A stretch of DNA of 64,000 nt from Gammaproteobacteria bacterium (lineage in GTDB: Bacteria > Pseudomonadota > Gammaproteobacteria > Steroidobacterales > Steroidobacteraceae), in assembly GCA_003137095.1 (NCBI GenBank), contig PLET01000125.1, forward strand, positions 62,001 through 126,000, written 5' to 3'. How positions within the stretch are numbered: position 1 is the stretch's first letter; each line of letters starts with the position of its first letter. A program made the position numbers and the translations under genes. The notes under the pieces are model-generated. The model did no database searches. It was not told the origin of the DNA and was given only the letters and a program-made list of their open reading frames with translations. Below, piece after piece: positions 55,618 to 64,000 of the stretch.

Positions 55618-56919
55618 TTGGGCGGCTTTGCAAGGCGGACGGGGGGCGGTGCCCTGATGCTCATGGTCATGGCCGGGGCGGGCGCACAGCCCGCTGCCCC
55701 GGCGTCGCCGGCAGCGCTGATCGAAGCGGGCCGCTATCTCGCGGCGGCCGGCGATTGCGTTTCCTGCCATACGCAGCCCGATGGCCAGCCCTTTGCCGGC
55801 GGTGTGGCGATCGACACGCCGTTCGGCGTGATCTTCTCGGCGAACATCACGCCGGACCCCGGCTCCGGTATTGGCAGCTGGTCGGAGCCGCAGTTCGCCC
55901 GTGCGCTGCGCGAGGGTATTGCGGCCGATGGACGCCACCTGTATCCGGCGTTTCCCTACACCGCGTACAGCAAGATCACCGATCAGGACGTGCACGCGAT
56001 TTACGCCTATTTGCGGTCGTTGAAGCCGGTACGCTACACGCCACCCGCAAATCGCCTGCTGTTTCCGTTCGGCCTGAGGTCATTGTTGGCCGTCTGGAAC
56101 CTGCTGTTTTTCGAGGCGGGACGCTATGCGCCGGATGACTCGAAAAGCGCGCAGTGGAACCGCGGTGCCTATCTCGTTCAGGCCCTCGGTCATTGCGGCG
56201 CCTGCCATACGCCGCACAATGCCCTGGGCGCGGAGCGTCATGCCGAGATGCTGAGAGGCGGTGTGTATCTCGACGAGATCGCCGATGAGGTGGTGGACGG
56301 TGTGCTCACCCCCCTGGATGAGCGAACCCTGCGCGCCTGGTCCGCGGCGAATCTCACGCCGGCGCCCGGCGGACTCGGCGCCTGGTCGCGCGATCAAATC
56401 GCCGCCTACCTGAAGACCGGCCACAGCGCGCGCGCCGCGGCTTTCGGTCCGATGAGCAAGGTGGTGGTCAACAGCACCAGTCTTCTGACCGACGCGGATG
56501 TCCATGCCATTGCCGATTATCTGGCGAGCCTGCCGCCTGCTGCATCAGCCACACCCTCCACGGACGCGGATCGGCGGCGCGCCGGCGAAATCGTCTACAC
56601 CACGCGGTGCGCCGACTGCCATCTGCCCACCGGCCTCGGCGTGCCGCGCTCGGCCGCTGCGGACCCGGGCAAGACGGCGCCGCCGCTCGCCGGTAGCGCC
56701 GCCCTGCAGGCGCCGGATCCGGCAAGCCTGATCAATGTGATTTTGTACGGCGCCCACGAATCCGGCAGCAGCCAGGGCGCATGGCCGAAGATGAGCGGGT
56801 TCGAGCTCAGCGTCGGCCTGGACGACGCGCAGATCGCGGACTTGTGCACCTACCTACGGTCCAGCTGGGGCAATCGGGCCGGCGCGGTGGATGCCGCCGC
56901 CGTCGCCAGACAACGTTGA
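55618..56919 (+). CDS. Tri-haem c-type cytochrome (dehydrogenase cytochrome subunit type)
   Basis: A 433-aa exported cytochrome with three CxxCH motifs: CVSCH at 47-51, CGACH near 194 and CADCH near 332. The arrangement, and repeats such as GVAIDTPFGVIFSANITPD, match the cytochrome subunit of membrane alcohol, gluconate and sorbose dehydrogenases, which passes electrons to quinone. No matching GMC or PQQ dehydrogenase is in this operon; the GMC protein at 62287-63948 is a distant candidate. TTG at 55618 gives a proper signal peptide (RR then hydrophobic); ATG at 55657 is an alternative that would remove the charged region. Confidence 0.86.
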   Translation: MGGFARRTGGGALMLMVMAGAGAQPAAPASPAALIEAGRYLAAAGDCVSCHTQPDGQPFAGGVAIDTPFGVIFSANITPDPGSGIGSWSEPQFARALREGIAADGRHLYPAFPYTAYSKITDQDVHAIYAYLRSLKPVRYTPPANRLLFPFGLRSLLAVWNLLFFEAGRYAPDDSKSAQWNRGAYLVQALGHCGACHTPHNALGAERHAEMLRGGVYLDEIADEVVDGVLTPLDERTLRAWSAANLTPAPGGLGAWSRDQIAAYLKTGHSARAAAFGPMSKVVVNSTSLLTDADVHAIADYLASLPPAASATPSTDADRRRAGEIVYTTRCADCHLPTGLGVPRSAAADPGKTAPPLAGSAALQAPDPASLINVILYGAHESGSSQGAWPKMSGFELSVGLDDAQIADLCTYLRSSWGNRAGAVDAAAVARQR

Positions 56920-56935
56920 AACATCGGAGGACGGG

Positions 56936-58090
56936 ATGAAACACCTATTGACCGCGGCTGCCTTGTGCAGCTGCCTCGCGGGCCTGCCGGCAGCGGCGGC
57001 TTCCCAGTGCGACAATTTTTTTGGCCAGCGCTGCCTCATCGATCTGTCGACGGGCGTTCACATGAGCTACTTCGACCTCGGACGCGAGTCCGGCGAGACG
57101 CTGATTCTGCTGCATACGGACACGACCAGTGCGGTGGAGTGGGCCTGGACGGCGAACGCGTTGCTCGAGTTGGATCCGACCCTGCACGTCTATGCGCTGG
57201 ATCAACGCGGCGCGGGGTCGACCGACCTGCCGAACACGGCGGCGTGCTGGATCACGCCGAACCTGTGCATCACCCAGGCCGACCTCGCAGCCGACGTCCT
57301 GGCGTTCATGGACGCCAGAGGCATTGCGAAGGCGACTCTGGTCGGCCATGCGCTCGGTGCGGGCGCCGCCCGCAGCGTGGCGCTCAGTCATCCGCAGCGC
57401 GTGGTGCGGCTGATCCTCTCGGGAACCGGCGCGCCGCGGCCGGCCGGCACCACTGAGCCACGGCGCACGCGCTTCTCGCCCTTGGACGCGCTCGGCTGGA
57501 AGAAGATGCTGGAGGCGAAGGGCGTGCGGTGGCCCGAGCGCGCCCTGCACATGCGACCCCTCGACATCGACCCCGATGCGGTGGCAAACATCATCCGGCA
57601 TTGGGATATTTCGGCAATAGCCGCTCCGCAGGTTGTGGAGGCGATCGCGGCGCAGACCGCCGGAGAGTCCCTGGCCAGCTGGGGAGTGATCGATCCGACG
57701 GCGGTACCTCAGGCACCTCCGGAGAATTTAGCAAGCCTGTCCGTTCCGACCCTGGTGCTCTGGGGGAGCGAGGATGCAGGCCTCGACCGGGCCTCTCAAG
57801 ATCGTCTGATCGCCCTCCTCAAACAGGCGAGCGTCGCCAACCCCGCCATGTATTTCTATTGGAAGCAATATGGCGTGCGCGCTGCCCCGGCATCCGGCGA
57901 CAAGCACGACGCCGACGACATCGGCCACAATCTGTCCTGGGAGGCGCCACGCCAGCTGGCGGCCGACATCGAGAGCTTCGTGCGAACGGGGGCGCCCACG
58001 CGCGACCGCTACCGTACCGACGCGCCCGCCGACAAGCGGCGCATTCTGGTGGAACCCGGGCAAGCCACCTGGGTGTCCTCCAGACCATAG
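56936..58090 (+). CDS. Exported alpha/beta hydrolase-fold protein with Ala at the nucleophile position
   Basis: A 384-aa protein with a signal peptide (residues 1-22) and an alpha/beta hydrolase core. The nucleophile elbow reads VGHALGAG, with Ala139 where Ser is expected (compare VGHSLG in the other two hydrolases of the window), and the oxyanion segment is LLHTDT instead of LIHG. A C-terminal His in DIGHNLSWEAP is kept. It may be a binding protein or use a different chemistry. GGAGG precedes the ATG. Seven Cys in the mature N-terminal half may form disulfides. It closes the operon after the tri-haem cytochrome. Confidence 0.82.
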   Translation: MKHLLTAAALCSCLAGLPAAAASQCDNFFGQRCLIDLSTGVHMSYFDLGRESGETLILLHTDTTSAVEWAWTANALLELDPTLHVYALDQRGAGSTDLPNTAACWITPNLCITQADLAADVLAFMDARGIAKATLVGHALGAGAARSVALSHPQRVVRLILSGTGAPRPAGTTEPRRTRFSPLDALGWKKMLEAKGVRWPERALHMRPLDIDPDAVANIIRHWDISAIAAPQVVEAIAAQTAGESLASWGVIDPTAVPQAPPENLASLSVPTLVLWGSEDAGLDRASQDRLIALLKQASVANPAMYFYWKQYGVRAAPASGDKHDADDIGHNLSWEAPRQLAADIESFVRTGAPTRDRYRTDAPADKRRILVEPGQATWVSSRP

Positions 58091-58110
58091 CCAAGATCCG
58101 GCAGGCGAGC

Positions 58111-58122
58111 GATCCTAGGATC
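58111..58122. repeat. 12-bp palindrome between convergent genes
   Basis: GATCCTAGGATC is a perfect palindrome in the 39-bp space between the hydrolase-fold gene and the sulfotransferase gene. It is near a duplicated GCGGACTCAGG (58124-58134 and 58147-58157). It lacks a T-run and is a weak terminator candidate. Confidence 0.3.
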
Positions 58123-58129
58123 CGCGGAC

Positions 58130-60136
58130 TCAGGATCCCGCGGCGAGCGGACTCAGGGCCGTCTTCAAAGGATCGAGCCATGGTTCGAAATTCCGCCACT
58201 GGTCCAGCCCCTCCTTGAAGATCGGCTGGCGAACCTGCTCGGAACTCGCCGTGTGCACACTGCGCCGGGTCTTGTGGAAATCCACGCACGCTGGCTCGAA
58301 ATCGAGTCCGCAATAGTCGAGAATCCGCCCGACGCTGCCCTCCAGGTCCGCGACCACGGTCTCGTAGTCCACGCGCAGGATCCTGCCAGGTAGCACGTCA
58401 TTCCAATGCGCCATCAGATCCACGTACATGCGGTAGTAGCGGGTGATGTCCTCGATGCTGTAGGTGAACTGCTGACCGGAGGCGAACAACTGCTTCAGGT
58501 TGCTGAAACAGCAGGCGAGCGGCTCGCGGCGCGCGTCTATGATCCTTGCATTGGGCAGCATCAGATGAATCAGCCCCAGATGCCGGAAATTGTTCGGCAT
58601 CTTGTCGATGAATGACGGCTTGCCGGTGCGATAGACGAGCGTGTCGCTGAGATATCGCTCCCCCATGCGCTTGAATTCGCCGGGCTCCAGCGCTGCAAGA
58701 ACCGCGGGGTATTTCGGTTCGGCGCCATGGGTTTCGCGCCCCTGCAGCTCCTGCACGAGACGCGGAATGTCGGCGAGCTCCATGGTGCCCTCGACCCGGG
58801 AATGCGAGGCGAGAATCTGCTCAATGAGCGTGGAGCCGGATCTCGGAAGGCCGACGATGAAAATCGGCGCCGCGCTCCCGCAGCCGAAACCGCGCCGGGC
58901 GTCGAAGAATTCTCGGCTGCATACGGTCTTCTGCAGCTGTGCGTTGCGCTCGAGCGGCTCCGGGCGATACAGGCACTCGGTTTTCTTCAGGGCGTTGCCG
59001 CGTTCATAATAGCGGAACGAATCGGCGTATTCGCCGCGATCCTCCAATGCCTTGCCGACCGCGAAGCACAGATGATAGCGATCCGCCAGGCGAATGTCGG
59101 CGCGAGCCTCAAGCGCGCGCATGCGCGAAATCTCCTCGTCGGTAAAGCGATAGGTCTTGAGATTTGCCAGGCTCCAGTAGGCCTCGCCAAAGTCGGGGCG
59201 GGCGGCGGCGGCGGCGCGGTACGAGTCGATCGCCTCCCGCGTCCTGCCGAGCGTCTTCAGCGAGTGCGCGATCGACAGGTGCAAATCGGGTTCATTGGGA
59301 GTCTGGCTGAGGACCTCCCGGTAGATGGGCAGCGCCTGCTCGTGTTCTCCGAATCCCGTGCGAACCGTCGCCAGGGTGGTGCGATAAGCCAGATTATCCG
59401 GGTCGATTTTCAGCAGCTTTTCCATCTCCTCGCGCGCCCGGACGTGTTTGTGCCGCTTGAGCAGCACGATGGCATACTCATAGCGGGCCACATGATGGTT
59501 CGGAGCGAGTTCCAGCAGCTTCTCGAGCAGCAATTCGGCGTCGTCCGCGACGTCCATCCGCATGCCGATTTCGGCGAGCAGGCGCATGCCCTCGACGTGA
59601 TCGCCATGAGTCAGCAGGTATTGCCGCACAACGTGCTCCGCGGAGAGGATGTCGCCGTCGGCGTACAGGCTGAAGGCCGTGACGATCTCGCGCGGCAGCG
59701 CGGCCAGATTGGCGGCGTTCGCGGCGGCCTGTTCGGCGTCGGCGACCCGGCCGGACATGCGATACAGCACTTGCAATGCGTTCCAGCTGGCGGGCAGCGA
59801 GGAGTTGAGCACGACGGCGCGGGAAAAGGCCAGGATGGCCGGTTCCGTGGCACGCAGTGTCGCGTAGCAATGGCCGCGCTCCTGGTACAGCCAGGCATAA
59901 TTCGGGTGATAACGCTCCAGACGGGCGAGCGTCTCCAGGGCCTCGGGCAGGCGACCGAGGCAACGCTGGCTGACCGCGGACAGGAACATCACGTCGCGGT
60001 TTTCGGGCGCTTCGGCGAGCAGCCTCTGCGCCGCCTCCTGTGCCGGCAGGAACTGTCCACGCTCGATCAACGCGCGGATTCTCAGCACCTCGGATTCGAT
60101 CCGGGATCGTGGTCGATCGAGGCTGGCGGCTGACAT
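58130..60136 (-). CDS. TPR-repeat sulfotransferase family protein
   Basis: A 668-aa protein with about ten tetratricopeptide repeats (residues about 15-350) and a C-terminal sulfotransferase domain. The PAPS 5'-phosphosulfate loop is GLPRSGSTLIEQILASH near residue 430, and DARREPLACCFS near 545 corresponds to the 3'-phosphate-binding segment. TPR-sulfotransferases of this type are common in proteobacteria and act on unknown peptides or metabolites. No signal peptide. It is 47 bp after the 3-hydroxyisobutyrate-dehydrogenase-like gene, so it may share its transcript although the function looks unrelated. Confidence 0.87.
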   Translation of the reverse strand: MSAASLDRPRSRIESEVLRIRALIERGQFLPAQEAAQRLLAEAPENRDVMFLSAVSQRCLGRLPEALETLARLERYHPNYAWLYQERGHCYATLRATEPAILAFSRAVVLNSSLPASWNALQVLYRMSGRVADAEQAAANAANLAALPREIVTAFSLYADGDILSAEHVVRQYLLTHGDHVEGMRLLAEIGMRMDVADDAELLLEKLLELAPNHHVARYEYAIVLLKRHKHVRAREEMEKLLKIDPDNLAYRTTLATVRTGFGEHEQALPIYREVLSQTPNEPDLHLSIAHSLKTLGRTREAIDSYRAAAAARPDFGEAYWSLANLKTYRFTDEEISRMRALEARADIRLADRYHLCFAVGKALEDRGEYADSFRYYERGNALKKTECLYRPEPLERNAQLQKTVCSREFFDARRGFGCGSAAPIFIVGLPRSGSTLIEQILASHSRVEGTMELADIPRLVQELQGRETHGAEPKYPAVLAALEPGEFKRMGERYLSDTLVYRTGKPSFIDKMPNNFRHLGLIHLMLPNARIIDARREPLACCFSNLKQLFASGQQFTYSIEDITRYYRMYVDLMAHWNDVLPGRILRVDYETVVADLEGSVGRILDYCGLDFEPACVDFHKTRRSVHTASSEQVRQPIFKEGLDQWRNFEPWLDPLKTALSPLAAGS

Positions 60137-60183
60137 CAGCCCATTCTAATGCAGCACGGCGCGTGCGGTCAGCCTTGGGCGGC

Positions 60184-61101
60184 TCAATCCTCCGGGCCCA
60201 GGCGCGCGGGAAACCCCGGCGACCGCAGCGGCGTCCCCACCGCATCCTCCAGCAGTTTGACGATCATCGAGGACCAGGCGCCGCCGCCATAGCGGGCGCG
60301 CCCCTCGATGAAAGTCTGTTCCATCAGGCCTGCGAGGCGCAGCGGAACCCCGAACCGGCGCCCGAATTCGACGGCGAATCCGGCGTCCTTGCAGGCCAAA
60401 TCCATCGTGAAACCAATGTCATAGCTGCCGTTCAAAATCACCTGACTCTCGGTTTCGTGAACGAAGCTGTTGCCGGAACTCGCCGCAATCGCATCGAACG
60501 CGCTGCGCAGATCCACCCCGCCCCTGGCGCACAGCATCAGAGCTTCTCCGGCCGCGATCAGGTGGATGAACGCAAGCATGTTGGTCACGACCTTGGTCAC
60601 CGCGGCCTGCTCGATGCCGCCGAGGTAGATCACCCGGCCGCCCATGGCCGCCAGGGCCGCCCGGTGGGACTCGAACGTCGCCTGCGGGCCGCCGACCAGA
60701 ACGGTGATCTTGCCGGCCTCGGCACGATGTACGCCGCCCGTCACCGGGCAGGCCAGCGTCGCGATCCCCCGGTCGGCCGCCTGCACCGCCAGCGCCTCGA
60801 CCTCGGTGAAGTCATTGGTGCTCATCTCGATCCAGGTGCTGCCGCCGCGCATGGCGGGCAGCGCCGCATCGACCACGATCCGGGAGGCCGCGGGCGAGGG
60901 CAGGCAGGTGATCAGTCCGTCGCAGGCCGCGGCGACCGCAGCGATCGAATCGCCCCAGCGGGCACCCGCCGCGATGGCCGCATCGGCGGCGCTGCGATCG
61001 AGATCGTAGACGCTCACCTCGAAGCCGCCGCGCGCAAGACTCGCCGCCAGGTGCCTGCCCAGGTTACCGAGTCCGATGAATCCGTAGCGCATGTCCTTCA
61101 T
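60184..61101 (-). CDS. NAD(P)-dependent beta-hydroxyacid dehydrogenase (3-hydroxyisobutyrate dehydrogenase family)
   Basis: A 305-aa oxidoreductase of the HIBADH/tartronate semialdehyde reductase/GarR family. The cofactor motif GFIGLGNLG is at residues 7-15, the substrate segment reads CPVTGGVHRAEAGKI where the family has DAPVSGG, and Lys in TKVVTNML near 170 is catalytic. Substrates are short 3-hydroxy acids. Its ATG overlaps the stop of the enolase-superfamily gene (ATGA), so it probably acts on a product of that dehydratase, in line with sugar-acid breakdown. Confidence 0.87.
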   Translation of the reverse strand: MKDMRYGFIGLGNLGRHLAASLARGGFEVSVYDLDRSAADAAIAAGARWGDSIAAVAAACDGLITCLPSPAASRIVVDAALPAMRGGSTWIEMSTNDFTEVEALAVQAADRGIATLACPVTGGVHRAEAGKITVLVGGPQATFESHRAALAAMGGRVIYLGGIEQAAVTKVVTNMLAFIHLIAAGEALMLCARGGVDLRSAFDAIAASSGNSFVHETESQVILNGSYDIGFTMDLACKDAGFAVEFGRRFGVPLRLAGLMEQTFIEGRARYGGGAWSSMIVKLLEDAVGTPLRSPGFPARLGPED

Positions 61102-62285
61102 CCCAGTGGGCGATCGATCATTTCGAGGTGCAGCGGACCGCCGGGATACGGATTGGCCAGCGCCACGGCTTCATCGAGTTCGACCCCGAGGCCCGGTGAG
61201 GTCGGCGGAATCACGTAGCCCTGTTCGAAGCGGATGGGGGTCTTCAGGATCTTCGCGTGGAATCCCCCCCACTGTTGAATGCTCTCCAGAATCAGGAAAT
61301 TCGGCGAGCAGGCCGCTATTTGAATGTTCGCCGCGCCGACCACGGGACCGCAATACAGATGCGGTGCGATCTGCGCGTAATGCACCTCCGCCAGTGCCGC
61401 AACCTTCTTCGCCTCGAGAATGCCGCCGACGCGGCCGAGGTTCATCTGCAGGATGTTGGCCGCGCCGGCCGCCAGCACACGGGCAAACTCGTATTTCGTC
61501 GTCAACCGCTCGCCGGTCGCGATCGGAATGCCGGTGCCGCGGGCCACGATGGCCATCTGCTCGGGCATCTCGGGCGGCACCGGCTCCTCGAACCAGAGCG
61601 GATCGTAGGCTTCGAGCCGCCGGCCGAGGCGGATGGCTCCCGAGGTGGTGAATTGACCGTGTGTTCCCACCAGGAGGTCCGCCTTGATACCGACGGCCTC
61701 GCGAATCAGGCGCACCAGCCGGACGGTGCGCTCGAGGGCCTCCTGGGTCGGCTGGCGCGGATCGTAGGCGGAAAATCCGCCGGTGGGGTCGAATTTCAGG
61801 CCGGTAAATCCCTGCGCGACATATTCCGCGGCACGCGCGGCCGAACGCTCCGCATCGAGATAGAAATCGTCACTCTCGCCCTCGGCCGGATACAGGTAGG
61901 TGTAGCAACGCAGGCGCTCGTGCACCAGGCCGCCGAGCAGTTTGTACACCGGTTTATCCACCGCCTTGCCGATGATGTCCCAGCAGGCCATTTCCAATCC
62001 GCTGAGCACACCCATCAGGGTGGCGTCCGGCCGCAGGGTGAAGCCCGAGCCGTAGGTCTCGCGCCACATCGATTCGACTTTGAACGGCTCGCGCCCCACG
62101 AAGCGGCGCGCGAACACGTCATGGATCATCGCCGCCACGACCTGCGGTCCGAAAGTGGCGGCATACACCTCGCCGACGCCCTCGATGCCGCAGGCGGTCC
62201 GCAACTTCAGAAACACGAAGTACCGGCCGCCAAAAGCGGGCGGCGGATTGCCGACGACGAAGACCTTCACGCTATCGAGTTTCAT
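61098..62285 (-). CDS. Enolase-superfamily sugar-acid dehydratase/cycloisomerase (mandelate racemase group)
   Basis: A 395-aa member of the mandelate racemase/muconate lactonizing group. The N-terminal capping domain is followed by a TIM barrel with LKFDPTGGF, the second and third metal ligands in WFEEP and ATGERL, and PHLYCGP near 310. The stretch expected to give the first metal ligand reads VGTHGQFT, with no Asp at the usual place (galactonate dehydratase has VDFHG there). Acid-sugar dehydration or ring opening is likely but not assignable. It is 1 bp after the GMC gene and overlaps the hydroxyacid dehydrogenase gene, so the three form an operon. Confidence 0.84.
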   Translation of the reverse strand: MKLDSVKVFVVGNPPPAFGGRYFVFLKLRTACGIEGVGEVYAATFGPQVVAAMIHDVFARRFVGREPFKVESMWRETYGSGFTLRPDATLMGVLSGLEMACWDIIGKAVDKPVYKLLGGLVHERLRCYTYLYPAEGESDDFYLDAERSAARAAEYVAQGFTGLKFDPTGGFSAYDPRQPTQEALERTVRLVRLIREAVGIKADLLVGTHGQFTTSGAIRLGRRLEAYDPLWFEEPVPPEMPEQMAIVARGTGIPIATGERLTTKYEFARVLAAGAANILQMNLGRVGGILEAKKVAALAEVHYAQIAPHLYCGPVVGAANIQIAACSPNFLILESIQQWGGFHAKILKTPIRFEQGYVIPPTSPGLGVELDEAVALANPYPGGPLHLEMIDRPLG

Positions 62286-62286
62286 A

Positions 62287-63948
62287 TTATTTGCCCAAGA
62301 TGAGGTCGGCGGCCTTCTGGGCCACCATCAGGGTGGGCGCGTTGGTGTTCGCGGAGGTCACCGCGGGGAACACCGACGCATCCACCACACGCAGCCGCTC
62401 GCAGCCGCGCACCTTCAGCTCCGCGTCGAGCACCGATTCGTCCGGGTCCGCACCCATGCGGCAGGTGCCGACGGGATGGTAAACGGTGGCGGCACGCGCG
62501 CGAAAATCGCCGAGCATCTCGGCGGCGCCCATGCCATCGAGGTCAGGCGCAATGGCCTCGCGGATCAGCGTGCGAATTGCACGCGTCCGCGCCAGCGCCT
62601 GCACCAGCAGGCCGCCGTGCACGGCATCGGCAATGTCCTTGTCCGTGGACAGGTAATTCGGCGCTATCGACGGCGGCTGCCGGAAGTCCGGGCTAGTGAT
62701 GTCGATCCGGCCGCGGCTGGTCGGCCGCGTGGGCTGGTAGCAGAGGATGAACCCGGAGAACGGATCGACCTCGATGCGCTTGCGGTTCGCATCGGCCGCA
62801 CCGTAGGTGACCGGATTGAAGTACAACTGCACGTCGGGGCGTGTCGCCGCCGGATCCGCCCGCAGAAATCCGCCGAATTGGTTGACGCTCAGCGCGAGCG
62901 GACCGCTGCGGGCAAAGAAGTAACGCAGACCCGCGCGCAACTGGCCCATGTTCGAGCGCAGCTCGTCGTTCAAGGTCGGCTGGGTGGCCTTGTAGGAATA
63001 CGTCAAACCGAGATGGTCCTGCAGCCAGCCGCCCACCGCAGGCCGGTCGACGAGCACGTCGATTCCGAGCGCGGCGAGCTTCTTTCCCGGCCCGATCCCC
63101 GACAGCTGCAACAGCTGCGGCGAATTCACCGCACCGGCGCTCAAGATCAATTCTCGGTCCGCGGCGGCGTATCGCGCCTGGCCGTCGCGCACGTAATCCA
63201 CACCGATCGCGCGGCGGCCGTCGAAGCGTATCTTGCTGACCCATGCACCGGTTTCCAGGCGCACATTGGAGCGGCGCAGGGCGGGGCGCAGAAAGGCGTC
63301 GGCGGCCGACCAGCGCTTGCCGCGGCGGATGTTGACCCGATAGCAGCCGAGCCCTTCGGGCGACGGCCCGTTGAAATCGTCCGTGACCGGCACTCGCAGC
63401 TCCGCCGCGGCGGCCAGCCAATTCGCGCCCATGGCGTGCAGATGGGGCGTCACGTCCTTGACGTCCAAGGGCCCCTCGCCGCTCCCCCGTCCCGCGGCAT
63501 CGACGCGCCGCTCCGAGCGTTCGAAGTAGCGGACCACATCCGTCCATCCCCACCCCACGTTGCCCATCTGCCGCCAATCGTCGAAATCCGCCGGCATGCC
63601 GCGGCAGTAGACCAGCGCGTTGATGGAACTCGAGCCGCCGACCACGCGGCCGCGCGGCCAGTACATGGTACGGCCGTTCAGCCCGGGATTTGGCTGGGAC
63701 TGGTATTTCCAATTCACCGCAGAATCGGCAAAGGTGCGCCCGTACCCGATCGGCGTCCGGATCCAGAATTTCGAATCCGACTCGCCGGCCTCGAGCACCA
63801 GCACCCGATCGCGGCCGCCCGCCGATAATCGGTCGGCCAGTACACAGCCCGCGGAGCCGGCGCCGACGATGATGTAGTCGAAATTGGCCACTTCGGGGAG
63901 CTTAGCCTGATCGTCCGTTGCCGCTATGCCATTTCGCGATCCGCCCAT
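62287..63948 (-). CDS. GMC-family FAD oxidoreductase (choline dehydrogenase-like)
   Basis: A 553-aa flavoprotein of the glucose-methanol-choline family. GAGSAG at residues 29-34 binds FAD, the GMC signature regions GRVVGGSSSINALVYCRG and GAVNSPQLLQLSGIG are present, and the active-site His is in YHPVGTCRMG with Asn in SANTNAPTLM. Relatives include choline dehydrogenase BetA and many alcohol/polyol dehydrogenases. The operon with an enolase-superfamily enzyme and a hydroxyacid dehydrogenase favours a sugar alcohol or aldose substrate, but choline would link it to the betaine genes. The ATG at 63948 has no clear ribosome site; 52 bp of upstream sequence remain in the window. Confidence 0.88.
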   Translation of the reverse strand: MGGSRNGIAATDDQAKLPEVANFDYIIVGAGSAGCVLADRLSAGGRDRVLVLEAGESDSKFWIRTPIGYGRTFADSAVNWKYQSQPNPGLNGRTMYWPRGRVVGGSSSINALVYCRGMPADFDDWRQMGNVGWGWTDVVRYFERSERRVDAAGRGSGEGPLDVKDVTPHLHAMGANWLAAAAELRVPVTDDFNGPSPEGLGCYRVNIRRGKRWSAADAFLRPALRRSNVRLETGAWVSKIRFDGRRAIGVDYVRDGQARYAAADRELILSAGAVNSPQLLQLSGIGPGKKLAALGIDVLVDRPAVGGWLQDHLGLTYSYKATQPTLNDELRSNMGQLRAGLRYFFARSGPLALSVNQFGGFLRADPAATRPDVQLYFNPVTYGAADANRKRIEVDPFSGFILCYQPTRPTSRGRIDITSPDFRQPPSIAPNYLSTDKDIADAVHGGLLVQALARTRAIRTLIREAIAPDLDGMGAAEMLGDFRARAATVYHPVGTCRMGADPDESVLDAELKVRGCERLRVVDASVFPAVTSANTNAPTLMVAQKAADLILGK

Positions 63949-64000
63949 GTTATTTTTAGAATCCGAGGGGGAGTGCCGCCGTCGCGCAACGCAGCCGAAC

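Noticed and set aside
58111-58157. Bidirectional terminator between the redox operon and the sulfotransferase gene
   Set aside because: The 12-bp palindrome is short and there is no T-run on either strand.

Overview
The window is GC-rich, densely coded bacterial chromosome. I see no tRNA, rRNA, insertion sequence, phage gene or CRISPR array. Outer-membrane TonB-dependent receptors, Tat and Sec exported proteins, c-type cytochromes, GbdR-like regulators and a SoxBDAG/GbcA betaine pathway indicate a Gram-negative proteobacterium. The receptor N-termini and the DUF1592/DUF1588 plus DUF1552 gene pair suggest a Steroidobacteraceae-like gammaproteobacterium, but this placement is inference.

Positions 1-14272 hold glycine betaine/dimethylglycine/sarcosine catabolism. 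A minus-strand operon encodes a dimethylglycine dehydrogenase-like flavoprotein and SoxB, SoxD and SoxA (SoxA runs off the left edge). A divergent GbdR-like regulator and purU follow. A plus-strand operon then encodes a GbcA-like Rieske oxygenase and a second, complete SoxBDAG set. Together these would strip methyl groups stepwise from betaine to glycine, with folate carrying the one-carbon units and PurU releasing formate.

Positions 14283-30026 hold the most unusual part. Two exported homologues of the histidine/phenylalanine ammonia-lyase superfamily, both lacking the Ala-Ser-Gly triad that forms the MIO cofactor, are each beside their own TonB-dependent receptor. The first receptor, lyase, a PhnD-like binding protein and a TauD-like dioxygenase overlap by four bases at each junction. 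A desaturase, an MHS-family transporter and an alpha/beta hydrolase follow on the same strand. The one MIO-independent member of this superfamily I know of, ergothionase, eliminates trimethylamine from a betaine. I therefore propose that these are outer-membrane uptake plus periplasmic lyase cassettes for aromatic or other betaines that feed the methylamine pathways on both sides.

Positions 30019-36957 hold a GlxA/GbdR-type regulator divergent from an MttB-like methyltransferase (no pyrrolysine codon) and a second dimethylglycine/sarcosine dehydrogenase, followed by an SDR and a DMT exporter. Positions 36960-49947 look like a carbohydrate or sugar-acid region: serine hydrolase, aldose epimerase, APC permease, secreted helical-barrel protein, class III aminotransferase, SMP-30 lactonase, a third GlxA-type regulator, MFS transporter, alpha/beta hydrolase and aldo/keto reductase. 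A 40-bp element containing an inverted repeat occurs twice here, upstream of the serine hydrolase and upstream of the secreted protein.

Positions 50087-58090 are a plus-strand periplasmic redox operon: DUF1592/DUF1588 protein, Tat-exported DUF1552 protein, a protein with three secreted-repeat domains, a tri-haem cytochrome and an alpha/beta hydrolase-fold protein whose nucleophile is Ala. Positions 58130-63948 on the minus strand carry a GMC oxidoreductase, an enolase-superfamily protein, a 3-hydroxyisobutyrate-dehydrogenase-like protein and a TPR sulfotransferase. Many starts in the window are GTG or TTG, often inside four-base stop/start overlaps.
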